Assembly (NCBI RefSeq): GCF_016863295.1
Contig: NZ_BOOP01000004.1
Location: forward strand, 248,001-312,000
Source of the DNA: Planotetraspora phitsanulokensis
Lineage (GTDB): Bacteria; Actinomycetota; Actinomycetes; Streptosporangiales; Streptosporangiaceae
Direction: 5' to 3'
Length of the DNA: 64,000 nt
Below are positions 34,954-43,717 of the stretch, one piece after another (position 1 is the stretch's first letter; every line of letters begins with the position of its first letter). A program made the translations under genes and the position numbers. Below the pieces are notes generated by a model that saw only the letters and a program-made list of their open reading frames with translations, was not told the DNA's origin and did no database searches.

Positions 34954-36786
34954 TCAGCCGCCTGGCCGCGCCGGGCGTTCGGACCGCTCTTCGGCTTCGA
35001 CGACGCGCTCCTCGTGCCACAGCCGCCGCATCTCCGGGCAGTTCTCGAGCAGATCGCCGAGCGTGCCCCGGCCGGCGACCCTGCCGCGATCGAGCACGAC
35101 GATCTGGTCGGCCCGTTCGAGCGCCGCCTGCCGGTGCGACACCACCAGCAATGTCGCGGGGCCGCGCCCGTCGCGGGCTGCGCCGGCGATCCGGTCCCAC
35201 AGCAGCTTCTCCGTCTCCACGTCGAGAGCGGACGACAGATCGTCGACGACCAGCAGGTCAGGCATCCGGACCAGCGCCCGCGCGGCGGTCGCCCGCTGCG
35301 CCTGGCCTCCGGACAGCCGGACGCCACGGGGGCCGACGATCGTGTCCAGGCCGTCCGCCATCTCGGCCAGACCCTCCTCGAACGCCGCCGACTCCAGCGC
35401 GCGGGCGAGGTCGGCGTCGTCTCCGGACCGGCCGAGGAGCAGGTTCTCCCGGAGCGATTCCGAGAACAGCCGCGGGACCTGGCTCGCGTACGCCGCTCGG
35501 CCCGGCACCAGGAACGTCCCCGGGTCGGCGACGAGCCGGCCGTTCCAGAAGACGGCGCCCTCGTCGGCCCGCGCGAGGCCGAGCAGCGCCCGCACCAGAG
35601 TCGTCTTGCCCGATCCGACGGCTCCGGTGACGACGGTGAACGACCCCCGGCGGATCAGCAGGTCGATCCCGTGCACGCCGCGGCCGCTCCCGTCGTGGCG
35701 GACGCTCAGCCCGCGTGCCTCGACGACCTCGAGCGGGTCGCCGTGGTCCGGCACGGACCCCGGCGGAGAGAGCGGTTCCCGGTGGAACCAGACGCCGCTG
35801 TTCCTGGACAGGTGGCCGGCGTCTTCGTGGGGCGCCATCAGCCGCGTGAGCCGCTCCGTCGACACCGCGGCCTGCGGGAGCCGGAAGAGCACCCGGCCGA
35901 CGATGCGCGGCAACGCCGTGAGCCAGCCGACGTAGCTGGTGAACAGCGCGAGGTCGCCCACCGTGAAGTCGCCCCGGCGCATCGCGGGTGCGGCGAGCAG
36001 CAGGACGAGACCGGTGCTGATCTCGACGGTCGCGCTCGTCGAGGTCTCGAGCAGGTCGGACGCGAGCCGGTCCTTCACGGCGGCGTCCCGCCTTTCCCTG
36101 TTGTGCTCGCGCAGTCGCTCGAGCACCGCGTCCTCGGCGCCCGCGGTCTTGATCGCCAGTACGCCGGCGAAGGTCTCGCCGATGTACGCCGTGACGGCCG
36201 CGCCGAGTCCCCGGGCACGGCTGTGAAGCCGCCGGACCACCTCGCTCATCAGCCGGCTCAGCACGCCCACCACGATCATGGGCACGACCAGCACCAGGGT
36301 GATGACGGGATCGACCGTCGCCATGATCGCCAGTGCGGCTCCGCTGAAGAGGAACGTCCCGGCGAGCGGCACGCTTTCGTCGACGAGCTCGACCAGGTCG
36401 CTCACGTCGTCCCGGAGGCGCGCGACGGACTCGCCCGGCGAGTGCGGCTGCCGCCCCGCGGCGGGTCCAGGCGCCGTCAGGAGCGAGCGCAGGACGTTGG
36501 CCCGCAGGAGGGTCGCCATGGCGTCCCACCAGTAGCCTCCGTACAGGTTCGCGACGTACATGATCAGACCGCGGACGACCTCGACGCCCACGAACGCCGC
36601 GCACAACCAGAGGATCTGGTCCAGGCCCGCCACGCGCTGCCCGCCGATCCGATCGAAGATCTGCTGCAGCAACAGCCCGCTCCCGAGCGGAATGACACTG
36701 ACCGGCAGCCACAGCAGGCCGCCCACGAGATAGCGGCGCAGGTCGTTGCGCACGAGGCGGGCGACCACCAGCGACACGGGCTTCAT
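34954..36786 (-). CDS. ABC exporter half-transporter, subunit with degenerate Walker B
   Basis: 610 residues: a six-helix membrane domain (about 20-310), then the nucleotide-binding domain. Walker A is GAVGSGKT (388-395), the signature is canonical LSGGQ (491-495), Walker B is LLVVDD (511-516) with Asp516 where the catalytic Glu normally stands, and the switch His lies in VVSHRQ. Its partner at 36783 has the complementary defects, so a heterodimeric exporter is predicted. The start overlaps the partner's stop (ATGA). Third gene of an operon headed by a ribosomal protection protein; drug export is the likely role. Confidence 0.9.
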   Translation of the reverse strand: MKPVSLVVARLVRNDLRRYLVGGLLWLPVSVIPLGSGLLLQQIFDRIGGQRVAGLDQILWLCAAFVGVEVVRGLIMYVANLYGGYWWDAMATLLRANVLRSLLTAPGPAAGRQPHSPGESVARLRDDVSDLVELVDESVPLAGTFLFSGAALAIMATVDPVITLVLVVPMIVVGVLSRLMSEVVRRLHSRARGLGAAVTAYIGETFAGVLAIKTAGAEDAVLERLREHNRERRDAAVKDRLASDLLETSTSATVEISTGLVLLLAAPAMRRGDFTVGDLALFTSYVGWLTALPRIVGRVLFRLPQAAVSTERLTRLMAPHEDAGHLSRNSGVWFHREPLSPPGSVPDHGDPLEVVEARGLSVRHDGSGRGVHGIDLLIRRGSFTVVTGAVGSGKTTLVRALLGLARADEGAVFWNGRLVADPGTFLVPGRAAYASQVPRLFSESLRENLLLGRSGDDADLARALESAAFEEGLAEMADGLDTIVGPRGVRLSGGQAQRATAARALVRMPDLLVVDDLSSALDVETEKLLWDRIAGAARDGRGPATLLVVSHRQAALERADQIVVLDRGRVAGRGTLGDLLENCPEMRRLWHEERVVEAEERSERPARPGG

Positions 36787-38540
36787 CGGCTCACTCCCGC
36801 CATGTCCAGCATGCGGGCGAACCTGCTCGTCGGGTCCGCCGCGAGGTTCTCGCGGCGGCCGTACTCGACGACCCTTCCGCCGTCGATGACGGCGATCTTG
36901 TCAACGCGGGACAGTGAGGAGAGCCGGTGCGCGATGAGCACGCCGGTACGGCCCCTCAGGAGCCGGTCGACGCTCCGCTCGATCCGCCGCTCGGTGGCCG
37001 GGTCCAAGCGGCTGGACGCCTCGTCCATCACGACGAGCCCGGGATCGGCGAGGAACGCCCGGGCGAGCGCGAGCAACTGCGCCTCACCGGCCGAGACGCC
37101 GGTTCCCGAGACGCCCCCGAGCACGGTGTCGAGTCCGTCGGGCAGGGACGCCAGCCAGTCGCCGAGACCGACGTCGACGAGAACGTCGCGCAGCACGGAA
37201 TCGTCGGGTGGCGGGCGGAAAAGCGTCAGGTTGTCCCGGACGCCGGCCGCGAAGACCTGCACGTCCTGCGTGACGGCGCAGATCCTGCTGCGGACCGAGG
37301 AGGGGTCGGCGTCGCGCAGGTCGACCCCGCCGACCCGAACGGCTCCCTCGGTCGGGTCGTAGAGCCGCAGCACCAGCCGCGCGACACTGGTCTTGCCGCT
37401 GCCCGTACGGCCCACCAAGCCGAGCGTCTCCCCCGGCGCCAGGCTGAGGGTCACGTCCGACAACACCTGTTCGCCGTCGTCGGGGTACGCGAAGCCGACA
37501 CCTTCGAGGGACAGCTCCAGCGGCCCGGTGACCGGCAGCGGCCGGGGGTCCGCGGGCGCGGGCAGCGTGCGCCGCTCGGCGAGCAGGTCGCCGATGCGCG
37601 TCACGCCGGCCAGGGCCGCCTGGTACTGCCTCAGCTGGTCGATCAGCCGCTCGAAAGGCGCGCGGACCATCAACGTGTACTGGAACAGCAGCACGGCGGT
37701 GCCGACCGTGATGGCCCCGGATCGCTGGGCCCACGCGGCGAGGCCGAGCGCGATCGCCGTGCCGGCCGCGAACGCCACCCATGTGCCGGCGAGGAGGCCG
37801 ACCCCGATCTGACCGCTCCGGTAGTTCGCCCGGTACCAGGCGGAACTGCCCTGGTAGAGGCGGTACACGGCGTGCTCGCCCGCGCCGTTGGCCCGGATGT
37901 CCTCCGCGCCGGCCAGCCGTTCCTCGAGGCCGCCGAACAAGGCCGCGCCGGCCGCGCGCGCCCGGGCCGCGGAGGGTACGGCCAGCCGCTGCGCCCGGGC
38001 CATGGCGTAGCCGGTCAGCACGCAGTAGACCAGCAGGAAGCCGCCGATGCGCGGATCGACGGCGGACACGATGACGAGCACGCCTGCGAGCAGCAGGACT
38101 CCGGCGACGACGTCCAGCAGGAAGGCGACCACGAACTCGGCGACGGCGACCACGTCCCCGTCGACCCGCTCGATCATCTCGCCGGGCGTGCGCCTGCCGT
38201 GGTAGGCCATGTCGAGGCCGAGGGCGTGCCCCGCCAGCGTCTCCCGCAGACGGTTCGTGCCGTCCCAGGCGAGCCGGCTCGCGAGCCAGGCGGTGAGCAT
38301 CCGGGCGAGCTGCCCGGCGAGCGCGAGCGCGAGGTAGCCCGCGGCGATCAGCACGAGATGACGGGTGCTCGCCCCGCCGATCGCGTCGTCGACGAAGTGG
38401 CCGGTGAGGGGAGGCGCGAGCAGCGGCAGCACCGTCGTGGCGACGACGGACACGGCGAGGGCGGCGGCCCCGCGAGGCCCCGGGCGAAGGTGGCGCAGGA
38501 CGGAACTCCGGGTCGTCGCCCGGTGGGTGGGAATCGTCAT
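36783..38540 (-). CDS. ABC exporter half-transporter, subunit with degenerate signature motif
   Basis: 585 residues: an N-terminal membrane domain (about 25-320), Walker A GRTGSGKT (377-384), an altered signature VSAGEAQ (482-488) instead of LSGGQ, Walker B LVVMDE (502-507) with the catalytic Glu507, and the switch His in LIAHRLSS. The ATG at 38540 lies 2 bases after the ribosomal-protection gene stop; apparent coding further upstream only shadows that gene. Complements the subunit encoded at 34954. Confidence 0.9.
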   Translation of the reverse strand: MTIPTHRATTRSSVLRHLRPGPRGAAALAVSVVATTVLPLLAPPLTGHFVDDAIGGASTRHLVLIAAGYLALALAGQLARMLTAWLASRLAWDGTNRLRETLAGHALGLDMAYHGRRTPGEMIERVDGDVVAVAEFVVAFLLDVVAGVLLLAGVLVIVSAVDPRIGGFLLVYCVLTGYAMARAQRLAVPSAARARAAGAALFGGLEERLAGAEDIRANGAGEHAVYRLYQGSSAWYRANYRSGQIGVGLLAGTWVAFAAGTAIALGLAAWAQRSGAITVGTAVLLFQYTLMVRAPFERLIDQLRQYQAALAGVTRIGDLLAERRTLPAPADPRPLPVTGPLELSLEGVGFAYPDDGEQVLSDVTLSLAPGETLGLVGRTGSGKTSVARLVLRLYDPTEGAVRVGGVDLRDADPSSVRSRICAVTQDVQVFAAGVRDNLTLFRPPPDDSVLRDVLVDVGLGDWLASLPDGLDTVLGGVSGTGVSAGEAQLLALARAFLADPGLVVMDEASSRLDPATERRIERSVDRLLRGRTGVLIAHRLSSLSRVDKIAVIDGGRVVEYGRRENLAADPTSRFARMLDMAGVSR

Positions 38541-38542
38541 GG

Positions 38543-40510
38543 CTAGACCCGCCGCCTGATGTGCAGCAGGTATTCCTCGCGGCTGAGCGGGTTGTTGTCC
38601 GTCCTCCGCCGGACCGGGGCCGGGCCGCGGACCGGTGCGTAGTGGTCGAAGACGGACTCCATCACCCCCTCCCCGTGGGTGAGCCCACGTAGCCGCCGGT
38701 GCAGGTCGTGCACCCGGCCGGCCGGGATGTCCCCGTCGAGCGTGCACATCGGGCCCCGCGTCTCCGTCACCCGCGGCACGGCGCGCGACCGGGCCAGGGC
38801 GGGAGCGATCGCGCCGACCGTGTCGGCCGGGACCTCGAGGTGGAAGCGGTGGATCGGCTCGCACACGACGGTGCCGGCCTGCTTCAGGGCGCTCATGAGC
38901 ACCAGCGGGGTCAGCAGGCGGAAGTCCCTGGCGGTGGTCTCCGGGGAGACGTAGCCGGACTGCGTCAGCGTCACCGCGCAGTCGACGACCTGCCATCCGT
39001 GCAGTCCCTGGCGCAACGTGTCCCGCACCGTCTTCTCGAGCGCCGTACGGAACTCCTCGACGGCCTTGTACACGTACAGCGGGACCGACTCGAGCTTGAC
39101 GTCCAGCCCGAACCGCACGCCGGAGCCCGGAGCGGCCGGGTCGACGCGCAGCCCGACGGTGGCGAGGAACGGGTTGGACGCCCTGCCGACGACCTCGACG
39201 GACGTGCCGGTGCCCACCGGCCGCTCGACGCAGATCATGGTCGTCTCGCGGAAGTCGACGTCGACGGCGTAGTCGGCCGCCAGCGTCTGCTGGATGACCT
39301 CCTTCTGCACCTCTCCGTAGAGGGACAGGAACAGCTCCTGCCTGGTGTCGTCCTGCCGCAGGTTGATCAGCGGATCCTGCTCGGCGAGCTGCGCGAGCGC
39401 GGTGTGCAGCGCCTCCTTCTCTCCGGAGCGGCGCGGGACGACGGCCGTCTCCAGAGTGGGCGGCGCGAAATGGTGGTCCAGCGTGGCCGTACTCGGCACG
39501 CCGATCGCGTCACCGATCCGGACGTCGGCGAGACCCCACAGCTGCCCGATCTGCCCGGCGGCGACCGACCCGCGGGGCACGGCGGACCCGTGGTCGAAGA
39601 CGCGGATCGCGGTGACCTTCCGCTCGTCGTCGCGCAGACGCAGCCGGTCGCGTGTCCGGAGGGTTCCGGAGAACATGCGAACGTAGGCGATCTTCTCTCC
39701 GGCCGGACCCCGCTCGACCTTGAACACCGTGCCGGAGACGGGACCGCGGGCGTCGCCCTCCCCGGCGGGAAGCAGTTCGGTGAGCCCGGAGATCAGCGCG
39801 TCCACCCCGGCGCCCGTGATCGCCGAGCCGAAGAACACCGGGTGCACCAGCGCCCGCCCAGTCTGCGCCACGAGTTCGGCGCGGAGCATGCCGTACGGGA
39901 CCGGGGCCGCCTCGCCGACGTACGCGGCAAGGATCGCGTCGTCGTTCCCGGCGAGGACGTCGGCCAGCGCCGTGGTGAAGGCGCCGTCGGCCGGGCCGTA
40001 CTCGGTGAAGCCGGCGTCGCGCGTGCCGAGGCCGTACGCCGACCCCATCGAGACGACGGACGGCGTCAGCGTCTCGGCGATGACGCGCAGGACGTGCGCG
40101 TCCCGCGCGCCCCCGCGGTCGATCTTGTTGACGAAGATCAGGGTGGGGATGCGCAGCCGCCGCAGCGTCCGCATCAGCACGCGGGTCTGCGCCTGCACGC
40201 CCTCGACGGCGGAGATCACCAGCACGGCGCCGTCGAGCACGTTCAGGACGCGTTCGACCTCGGCGATGAAATCCGGGTGACCCGGCGTGTCGATCAGGTT
40301 GACCGTGACGTCCCCGATGACGAAGGAGACCACGGCGGACTTGATCGTGATTCCGCGCTGCCGTTCCAGCGCGAGGGAATCGGTCTGGGTGTTGCCGTCA
40401 TCGACGCTGCCGATCTCGTCGATGACACCGGCGGCATGCAGCAGCCGCTCGGTGAGGCTGGTCTTACCAGCGTCTACATGCGCCAAAATCCCCAAGTTCA
40501 GCGTTCTCAC
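38543..40510 (-). CDS. Tet/OtrA-type ribosomal protection GTPase
   Basis: 655 residues from a GTG at 40510. EF-G-like GTPase motifs: G1 HVDAGKTS (11-18), the switch RQRGITIKSA, G3 DTPGH and G4 NKID. The later domains follow EF-G layout, ending in SREEYLLHIRRRV. Length and motifs match ribosomal protection proteins such as TetM and OtrA, which eject tetracyclines from the ribosome using GTP; EF-G itself is longer. It heads an operon with a two-subunit ABC exporter and is preceded by an overlapping leader ORF. Actual drug specificity is unknown. Confidence 0.88.
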   Translation of the reverse strand: MRTLNLGILAHVDAGKTSLTERLLHAAGVIDEIGSVDDGNTQTDSLALERQRGITIKSAVVSFVIGDVTVNLIDTPGHPDFIAEVERVLNVLDGAVLVISAVEGVQAQTRVLMRTLRRLRIPTLIFVNKIDRGGARDAHVLRVIAETLTPSVVSMGSAYGLGTRDAGFTEYGPADGAFTTALADVLAGNDDAILAAYVGEAAPVPYGMLRAELVAQTGRALVHPVFFGSAITGAGVDALISGLTELLPAGEGDARGPVSGTVFKVERGPAGEKIAYVRMFSGTLRTRDRLRLRDDERKVTAIRVFDHGSAVPRGSVAAGQIGQLWGLADVRIGDAIGVPSTATLDHHFAPPTLETAVVPRRSGEKEALHTALAQLAEQDPLINLRQDDTRQELFLSLYGEVQKEVIQQTLAADYAVDVDFRETTMICVERPVGTGTSVEVVGRASNPFLATVGLRVDPAAPGSGVRFGLDVKLESVPLYVYKAVEEFRTALEKTVRDTLRQGLHGWQVVDCAVTLTQSGYVSPETTARDFRLLTPLVLMSALKQAGTVVCEPIHRFHLEVPADTVGAIAPALARSRAVPRVTETRGPMCTLDGDIPAGRVHDLHRRLRGLTHGEGVMESVFDHYAPVRGPAPVRRRTDNNPLSREEYLLHIRRRV

Positions 40511-40574
40511 GTAGCGTCATGTCCTTTGGATAGGTGGAGTTCGCCTGCTGAATGGACATGCACGCTGCGCGCAT
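40464..40574 (-). CDS. Leader ORF overlapping the ribosomal-protection gene start
   Basis: 36 codons, opening MRAACMSIQQANSTYPKDMT, run from an ATG at 40574 with a near-perfect AAGGAGG 5 bases upstream to a TAA at 40464, 47 bases inside the resistance gene in another frame. Its Shine-Dalgarno is much stronger than that of the resistance gene (AAAGGA, 10 bases before the GTG). Leader peptides controlling resistance to ribosome-targeting drugs are known for tet(M), erm and whiB7. Here ribosome stalling could alter initiation at 40510. This is inference; the ORF could also be chance. Confidence 0.45.
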   Translation of the reverse strand: MRAACMSIQQANSTYPKDMTLRENAELGDFGACRRW

Positions 40575-40606
40575 TTCGCCTCCTTGGTTGATCGGCTGTC
40601 ACGGTG

Positions 40607-40650
40607 AGTACAACAGACGGCGGTCTTCGGGGACAAACGATTTTGTTCCG
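40607..40650 (-). promoter_or_regulatory. WhiB7-like promoter of the resistance operon
   Basis: On the minus strand, AAAA (40644-40641) precedes by three bases a -35-like TTTGTC/TTGTCC (40637-40631). An 18-base spacer leads to TGTACT (40612-40607). An AT-rich patch just upstream of the -35 is the hallmark of WhiB7-activated promoters. The start would be about 25-30 bases before the leader ORF. Confidence 0.4.
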
Positions 40651-40784
40651 CGGCGTGTCCGGCATCGACGCGCAGGTCGCCTCCGGTCGTCGAGGACCAC
40701 CTCCGCCTCGAACCCGGGCGGCGAGGTGAGGTGCGTCTCAGCGGTTGCGGACGACCCGTCGAGCAGTGAGTGCTGTGACAGACT

Positions 40785-41648
40785 TTGCGTGTGAATGCAC
40801 CAAAACTCCGCATTGTTGCGATGCATGCATATTTGCCGGGTTATCGCCTTGTCGCCGACTGGGCGGAACGACACGGCCACGAGATCGTCCTGGTGGTGAC
40901 GCCGCCGACCGGCGCCAACCAGCGCTACGACAAGAATGCGACGCCGTTCGTCCTCGATCTCCCGCGGGACGCCAACGTCCTCGTCACCGGGCAACTGCGC
41001 ACGATCGCCGCCCCGGTGATCGACTCCCTGCAACCCGACCTGGTGATTTCCGCCGCGTTCCCCCGCCTGATCCCCGCCGAGATCCTCGGCGTCCCCAAGT
41101 ACGGAGCGTTCAACCTGCACCCGTCGCCGCTGCCCGCCGGGCGCGGGCCCAACCCGGGACGCCTGATCTACGAAGGCGCCACCACGGTCGGGGCCGCCCT
41201 CCACCGGACCGAGCGGGACTTCGACACCGGCGCCGTCCTGAGCCGCCGCGAGCGCCCTCTGCCGGACGACCTCGACGGCCCGGCGCTGGGGCGGCTGTGG
41301 ACCGAGATGCTGGCCGAATGCCTCGAGGAGGGCGCGGCCCGCGCCGTCGCCGGCGATCCCGGCATCCCGCAGGACCCCTCGAAGGCGTCGGAGGCGCCCT
41401 TCTACACCGACGCCGAGCGCCTGATCGACCTCACGGAACCGGTCGCCACGATCCGCCGCAGGGTCGCCGCGCTGAACGTCACCGCACCGCAGGCGCGGAT
41501 CCGCCTCGACGGCAGTGAGGAGACGGTCGTGAACGCGTACGGCGTCCCCGCCGACCGGCCCTCCTCCCCCGGCACCGTGCTGGAGCGGCATCCGGACGGC
41601 TGGACGGTGCAGGCCGGCGACCGGCCGCTCCGTATCCTCACCGCGTAG
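40785..41648 (+). CDS. Formyltransferase-family protein (Fmt-like)
   Basis: 287 residues from the TTG at 40785, or 285 from the GTG at 40791. The formyltransferase core is intact: Asn-x-His in AFNLHPSPLPAGRGPNPG and Asp in ERDFDTGAVL, the N-H-D set that transfers formyl from 10-formyl-tetrahydrofolate. A C-terminal Fmt-like domain follows (PVATIRRRVAALNVTAPQARI). It is shorter than true methionyl-tRNA formyltransferase, so a paralogue acting on another amine or sugar nucleotide is possible. No clear Shine-Dalgarno; divergent from the resistance operon. Confidence 0.85.
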   Translation: MRVNAPKLRIVAMHAYLPGYRLVADWAERHGHEIVLVVTPPTGANQRYDKNATPFVLDLPRDANVLVTGQLRTIAAPVIDSLQPDLVISAAFPRLIPAEILGVPKYGAFNLHPSPLPAGRGPNPGRLIYEGATTVGAALHRTERDFDTGAVLSRRERPLPDDLDGPALGRLWTEMLAECLEEGAARAVAGDPGIPQDPSKASEAPFYTDAERLIDLTEPVATIRRRVAALNVTAPQARIRLDGSEETVVNAYGVPADRPSSPGTVLERHPDGWTVQAGDRPLRILTA

Positions 41649-41704
41649 GCCGGGCCACCGCCCGGCACTCGATGCACGACGACCGAAGGAGCGGACGGCC
41701 GCAG

Positions 41705-42409
41705 ATGGCACCTTCCCGGCACTGCCTTTTCGACCTCGACGGCACACTGACGGACCCCGAAACCGGAATCGTCCGGTCCATGCGGCACGGACTTTCCGCG
41801 GTGGGGGTGTACGACGTGGACCACGCGACCCTCCGCTCCCTCATCGGCCCCCCGCTGTGGGACGGGTTCACCAGGCTGGGAGTGCGGGACGTCGACGCCG
41901 CGGTGGCGGCCTACCGGGAACGGTATGCCGACATCGGGATGTACGAGAACGAGGTCATCCCCGGCATCCCCGCCGTCCTTGAGGCCCTCGTGGCGGACGG
42001 CTGGACGTTGGCCGTCGCGACGTCCAAGCCGGCGGTCTTCGCCGAGAAGATCGTGGAACACTTTGGGCTCGGGGGCTTCTTCACCTACGTGGCCGGGGCG
42101 ACCCTCGACGGGTCCCGGCGGTACAAGGCCGATGTCATCCGCCATGCGCTCGACGTGCTCGGCGCCCCGCCCGAGGCGACCGTCATGGTCGGCGACCGCC
42201 GTGAGGACGTCGCGGGCGCCGCGGAGTGCCAGGTGCGGACCGTCGCCGTCCGCTGGGGGTTCGGCCAGCCGGGTGAGTTCACCGCACCGGAGGTCATCTC
42301 GGTCGTCGACACACCCGCGGACCTCCTCGCCGTCCTCAGGGAGACGGCCCGCACGCCGTCCGCCCGTGTCGCGGATCAGCCCTCTGCCCAGGCGAACACC
42401 GAGCGGTAG
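41705..42409 (+). CDS. HAD-superfamily hydrolase (phosphoglycolate phosphatase-like)
   Basis: 234 residues from the ATG at 41705; an ATG at 41672 in the same frame is possible. Motif I is FDLDGTLTDPETG, motif II lies in LAVATSKPAVFAEK, and motifs III and IV in RRYKADVIRHAL and MVGDRREDVAGA. The helical cap matches the Gph/GmhB-like C1 type. Substrate unknown. Convergent with the NTF2-like gene, whose 3' end overlaps by 34 bases. Confidence 0.88.
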   Translation: MAPSRHCLFDLDGTLTDPETGIVRSMRHGLSAVGVYDVDHATLRSLIGPPLWDGFTRLGVRDVDAAVAAYRERYADIGMYENEVIPGIPAVLEALVADGWTLAVATSKPAVFAEKIVEHFGLGGFFTYVAGATLDGSRRYKADVIRHALDVLGAPPEATVMVGDRREDVAGAAECQVRTVAVRWGFGQPGEFTAPEVISVVDTPADLLAVLRETARTPSARVADQPSAQANTER

Positions 42410-42957
42410 AGCTCCTCGACCGCACCGGGTGCGTCGTCGCCGTAGAGATCGTCGGCGACGCCGTACCCGAGCCGGTCGAACAGGTACGCCAGGACGCGGT
42501 AGCTGGGGCGGTACGCGGTGAAGGCGGCCGGATCGAGGTCGAGCCGCGTGCCCGGGAGCGCGGGAACGAGCACGTCCCGCTCGTAGACGGCGTCCAGCGA
42601 CACGATGCCCCAGGAACCGGAGCGGCGCGCGGCCCGGTAGAGGAGCCGTGCGAACGCGGTCAGATCCGCCTGGACCCCGTCGACGTCGGTGCGCGTCTCG
42701 ATCGCGGCGGGCATCTCGATGACGGCGCGGTCCCCGTGCTGCCGGACCACCGGAGGGCAGAGCCGATGGGTGAACTTGAGACCCCGGCCGCTCATCTCCC
42801 GTGATCCGGACACGAATTCCGGTCCGCTGCCCGTGAACCAGCTCAGGCGCACGGTCGAGTCCGGATGGAAGCACGCGTTCATGCGGTCCCACCACCCGCG
42901 GTCGCGTGCCTGGCGCTCGTGCAGGACCAGCTGAGTGAGCTCTGCGACGTCGTTCAT
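42376..42957 (-). CDS. SnoaL/NTF2-like protein
   Basis: 193 residues. An NTF2-like opening (VAELTQLVLHERQARDRGWWDRMNACFHPDSTVRLSWFTG) is followed by a second half with DVHV-type strands (RTDVDGVQADLTAFARLLYR). Such proteins bind or isomerise small molecules. The ATG at 42957 has GGAGGGGG upstream. Overlaps the HAD gene tail. Confidence 0.82.
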   Translation of the reverse strand: MNDVAELTQLVLHERQARDRGWWDRMNACFHPDSTVRLSWFTGSGPEFVSGSREMSGRGLKFTHRLCPPVVRQHGDRAVIEMPAAIETRTDVDGVQADLTAFARLLYRAARRSGSWGIVSLDAVYERDVLVPALPGTRLDLDPAAFTAYRPSYRVLAYLFDRLGYGVADDLYGDDAPGAVEELYRSVFAWAEG

Positions 42958-43112
42958 GGGTCCCCCTCCATCCGGATGCCGTACCCACCGCCCTCCCGGA
43001 TCAGCCACCGCCGCCGGGCGCCGCAGGGTTTCATTGACATGCGCCGGTGCGCGTCCTCAACGGCGGCCCGGTGCGGCAGACCTGTGTGCCCACCTGTGAA
43101 GGGAATCAGCGG

Positions 43113-43454
43113 ATGACCCAGCCCGGAGACTTCGGCGCCACCGGATCGCTGGCCCGAGTGCTGGCGGACGTGACCGCGGAACGCGTGGCGCAGGACGCCA
43201 TATGGGGTGTGCAGGAGCTTCCCGACGGCACCGGGCCGCAGGGCCTGCCCGAGGCCGACCGGGCCAGGCAGGCGGTGGAGGACGCGGCGGCCCGCGGCCT
43301 GCCGACCTGGCGGGACATCCTGTACGAGGAGGTCATGGAGGCGTTCGCCGAGGACGATCCCGAACGACTGCGCGCCGAGCTGATCCAGGTCGCCGCGGTC
43401 GCGGTCAAGTGGGTGCAGGCACTGGATCAGCGTGTCCGGCCGGTCAGTCCCTAG
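43113..43454 (+). CDS. Hypothetical protein, MazG-like helical
   Basis: 113 residues, wholly helical by composition. RDILYEEVMEAFAEDDPERLRAELIQVAAVAVKWVQ resembles the ExxE...ExxxA metal motif of MazG/phage NTP-pyrophosphatase proteins, and TAERVAQDAIWGVQELPDGTG is common in actinomycete and phage homologues. GAAGGGA precedes the ATG. Function unproven. Its stop overlaps that of the small minus-strand frame at 43451. Confidence 0.75.
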   Translation: MTQPGDFGATGSLARVLADVTAERVAQDAIWGVQELPDGTGPQGLPEADRARQAVEDAAARGLPTWRDILYEEVMEAFAEDDPERLRAELIQVAAVAVKWVQALDQRVRPVSP

Positions 43455-43660
43455 GACCCGAACCCGACCCGCTTCAGCCACCAGTCGAGGAGGTCGGCGT
43501 CGCCGAGGATCTCGACACCATCCTCCCAGCCGTCTCGATGCGGGGTCGACACTGTAGGCGAACGCGCGAGGTCAAGGCGGAGAACCACGTCGCGGGCGCC
43601 GGTCCCCGTACTGATGCACCACCCACGGACCTGCCGGATCAGCCCACCGCTGCCACGCAC
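43451..43660 (-). CDS. Small hypothetical protein or C-terminal gene fragment
   Basis: A minus-strand frame of 69 codons, MRGSGGLIRQVRGWCISTGT through LDWWLKRVGFGS, has strongly G/C-biased third positions, unlike a shadow. The GTG at 43660 is a possible start but its Shine-Dalgarno is poor (GGAG, 16 bases away). It may be the tail of a gene whose 5' part was lost when the adjacent plus-strand gene arrived. No family recognised. Confidence 0.35.
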   Translation of the reverse strand: MRGSGGLIRQVRGWCISTGTGARDVVLRLDLARSPTVSTPHRDGWEDGVEILGDADLLDWWLKRVGFGS

Positions 43661-43717
43661 CGTCCGCCCCTGCCTGCTCCGTGACCGGAACCGGACGGCC
43701 GGAGGTAGTGTCCGATC

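Noticed and set aside
34702-37362. A long plus-strand frame across the ABC genes
   Set aside because: Opposite strand of two ABC subunits with complete motifs; no recognisable domain.
38699-40591. A 630-codon plus-strand frame
   Set aside because: Antisense to the ribosomal protection gene, which has all GTPase motifs.
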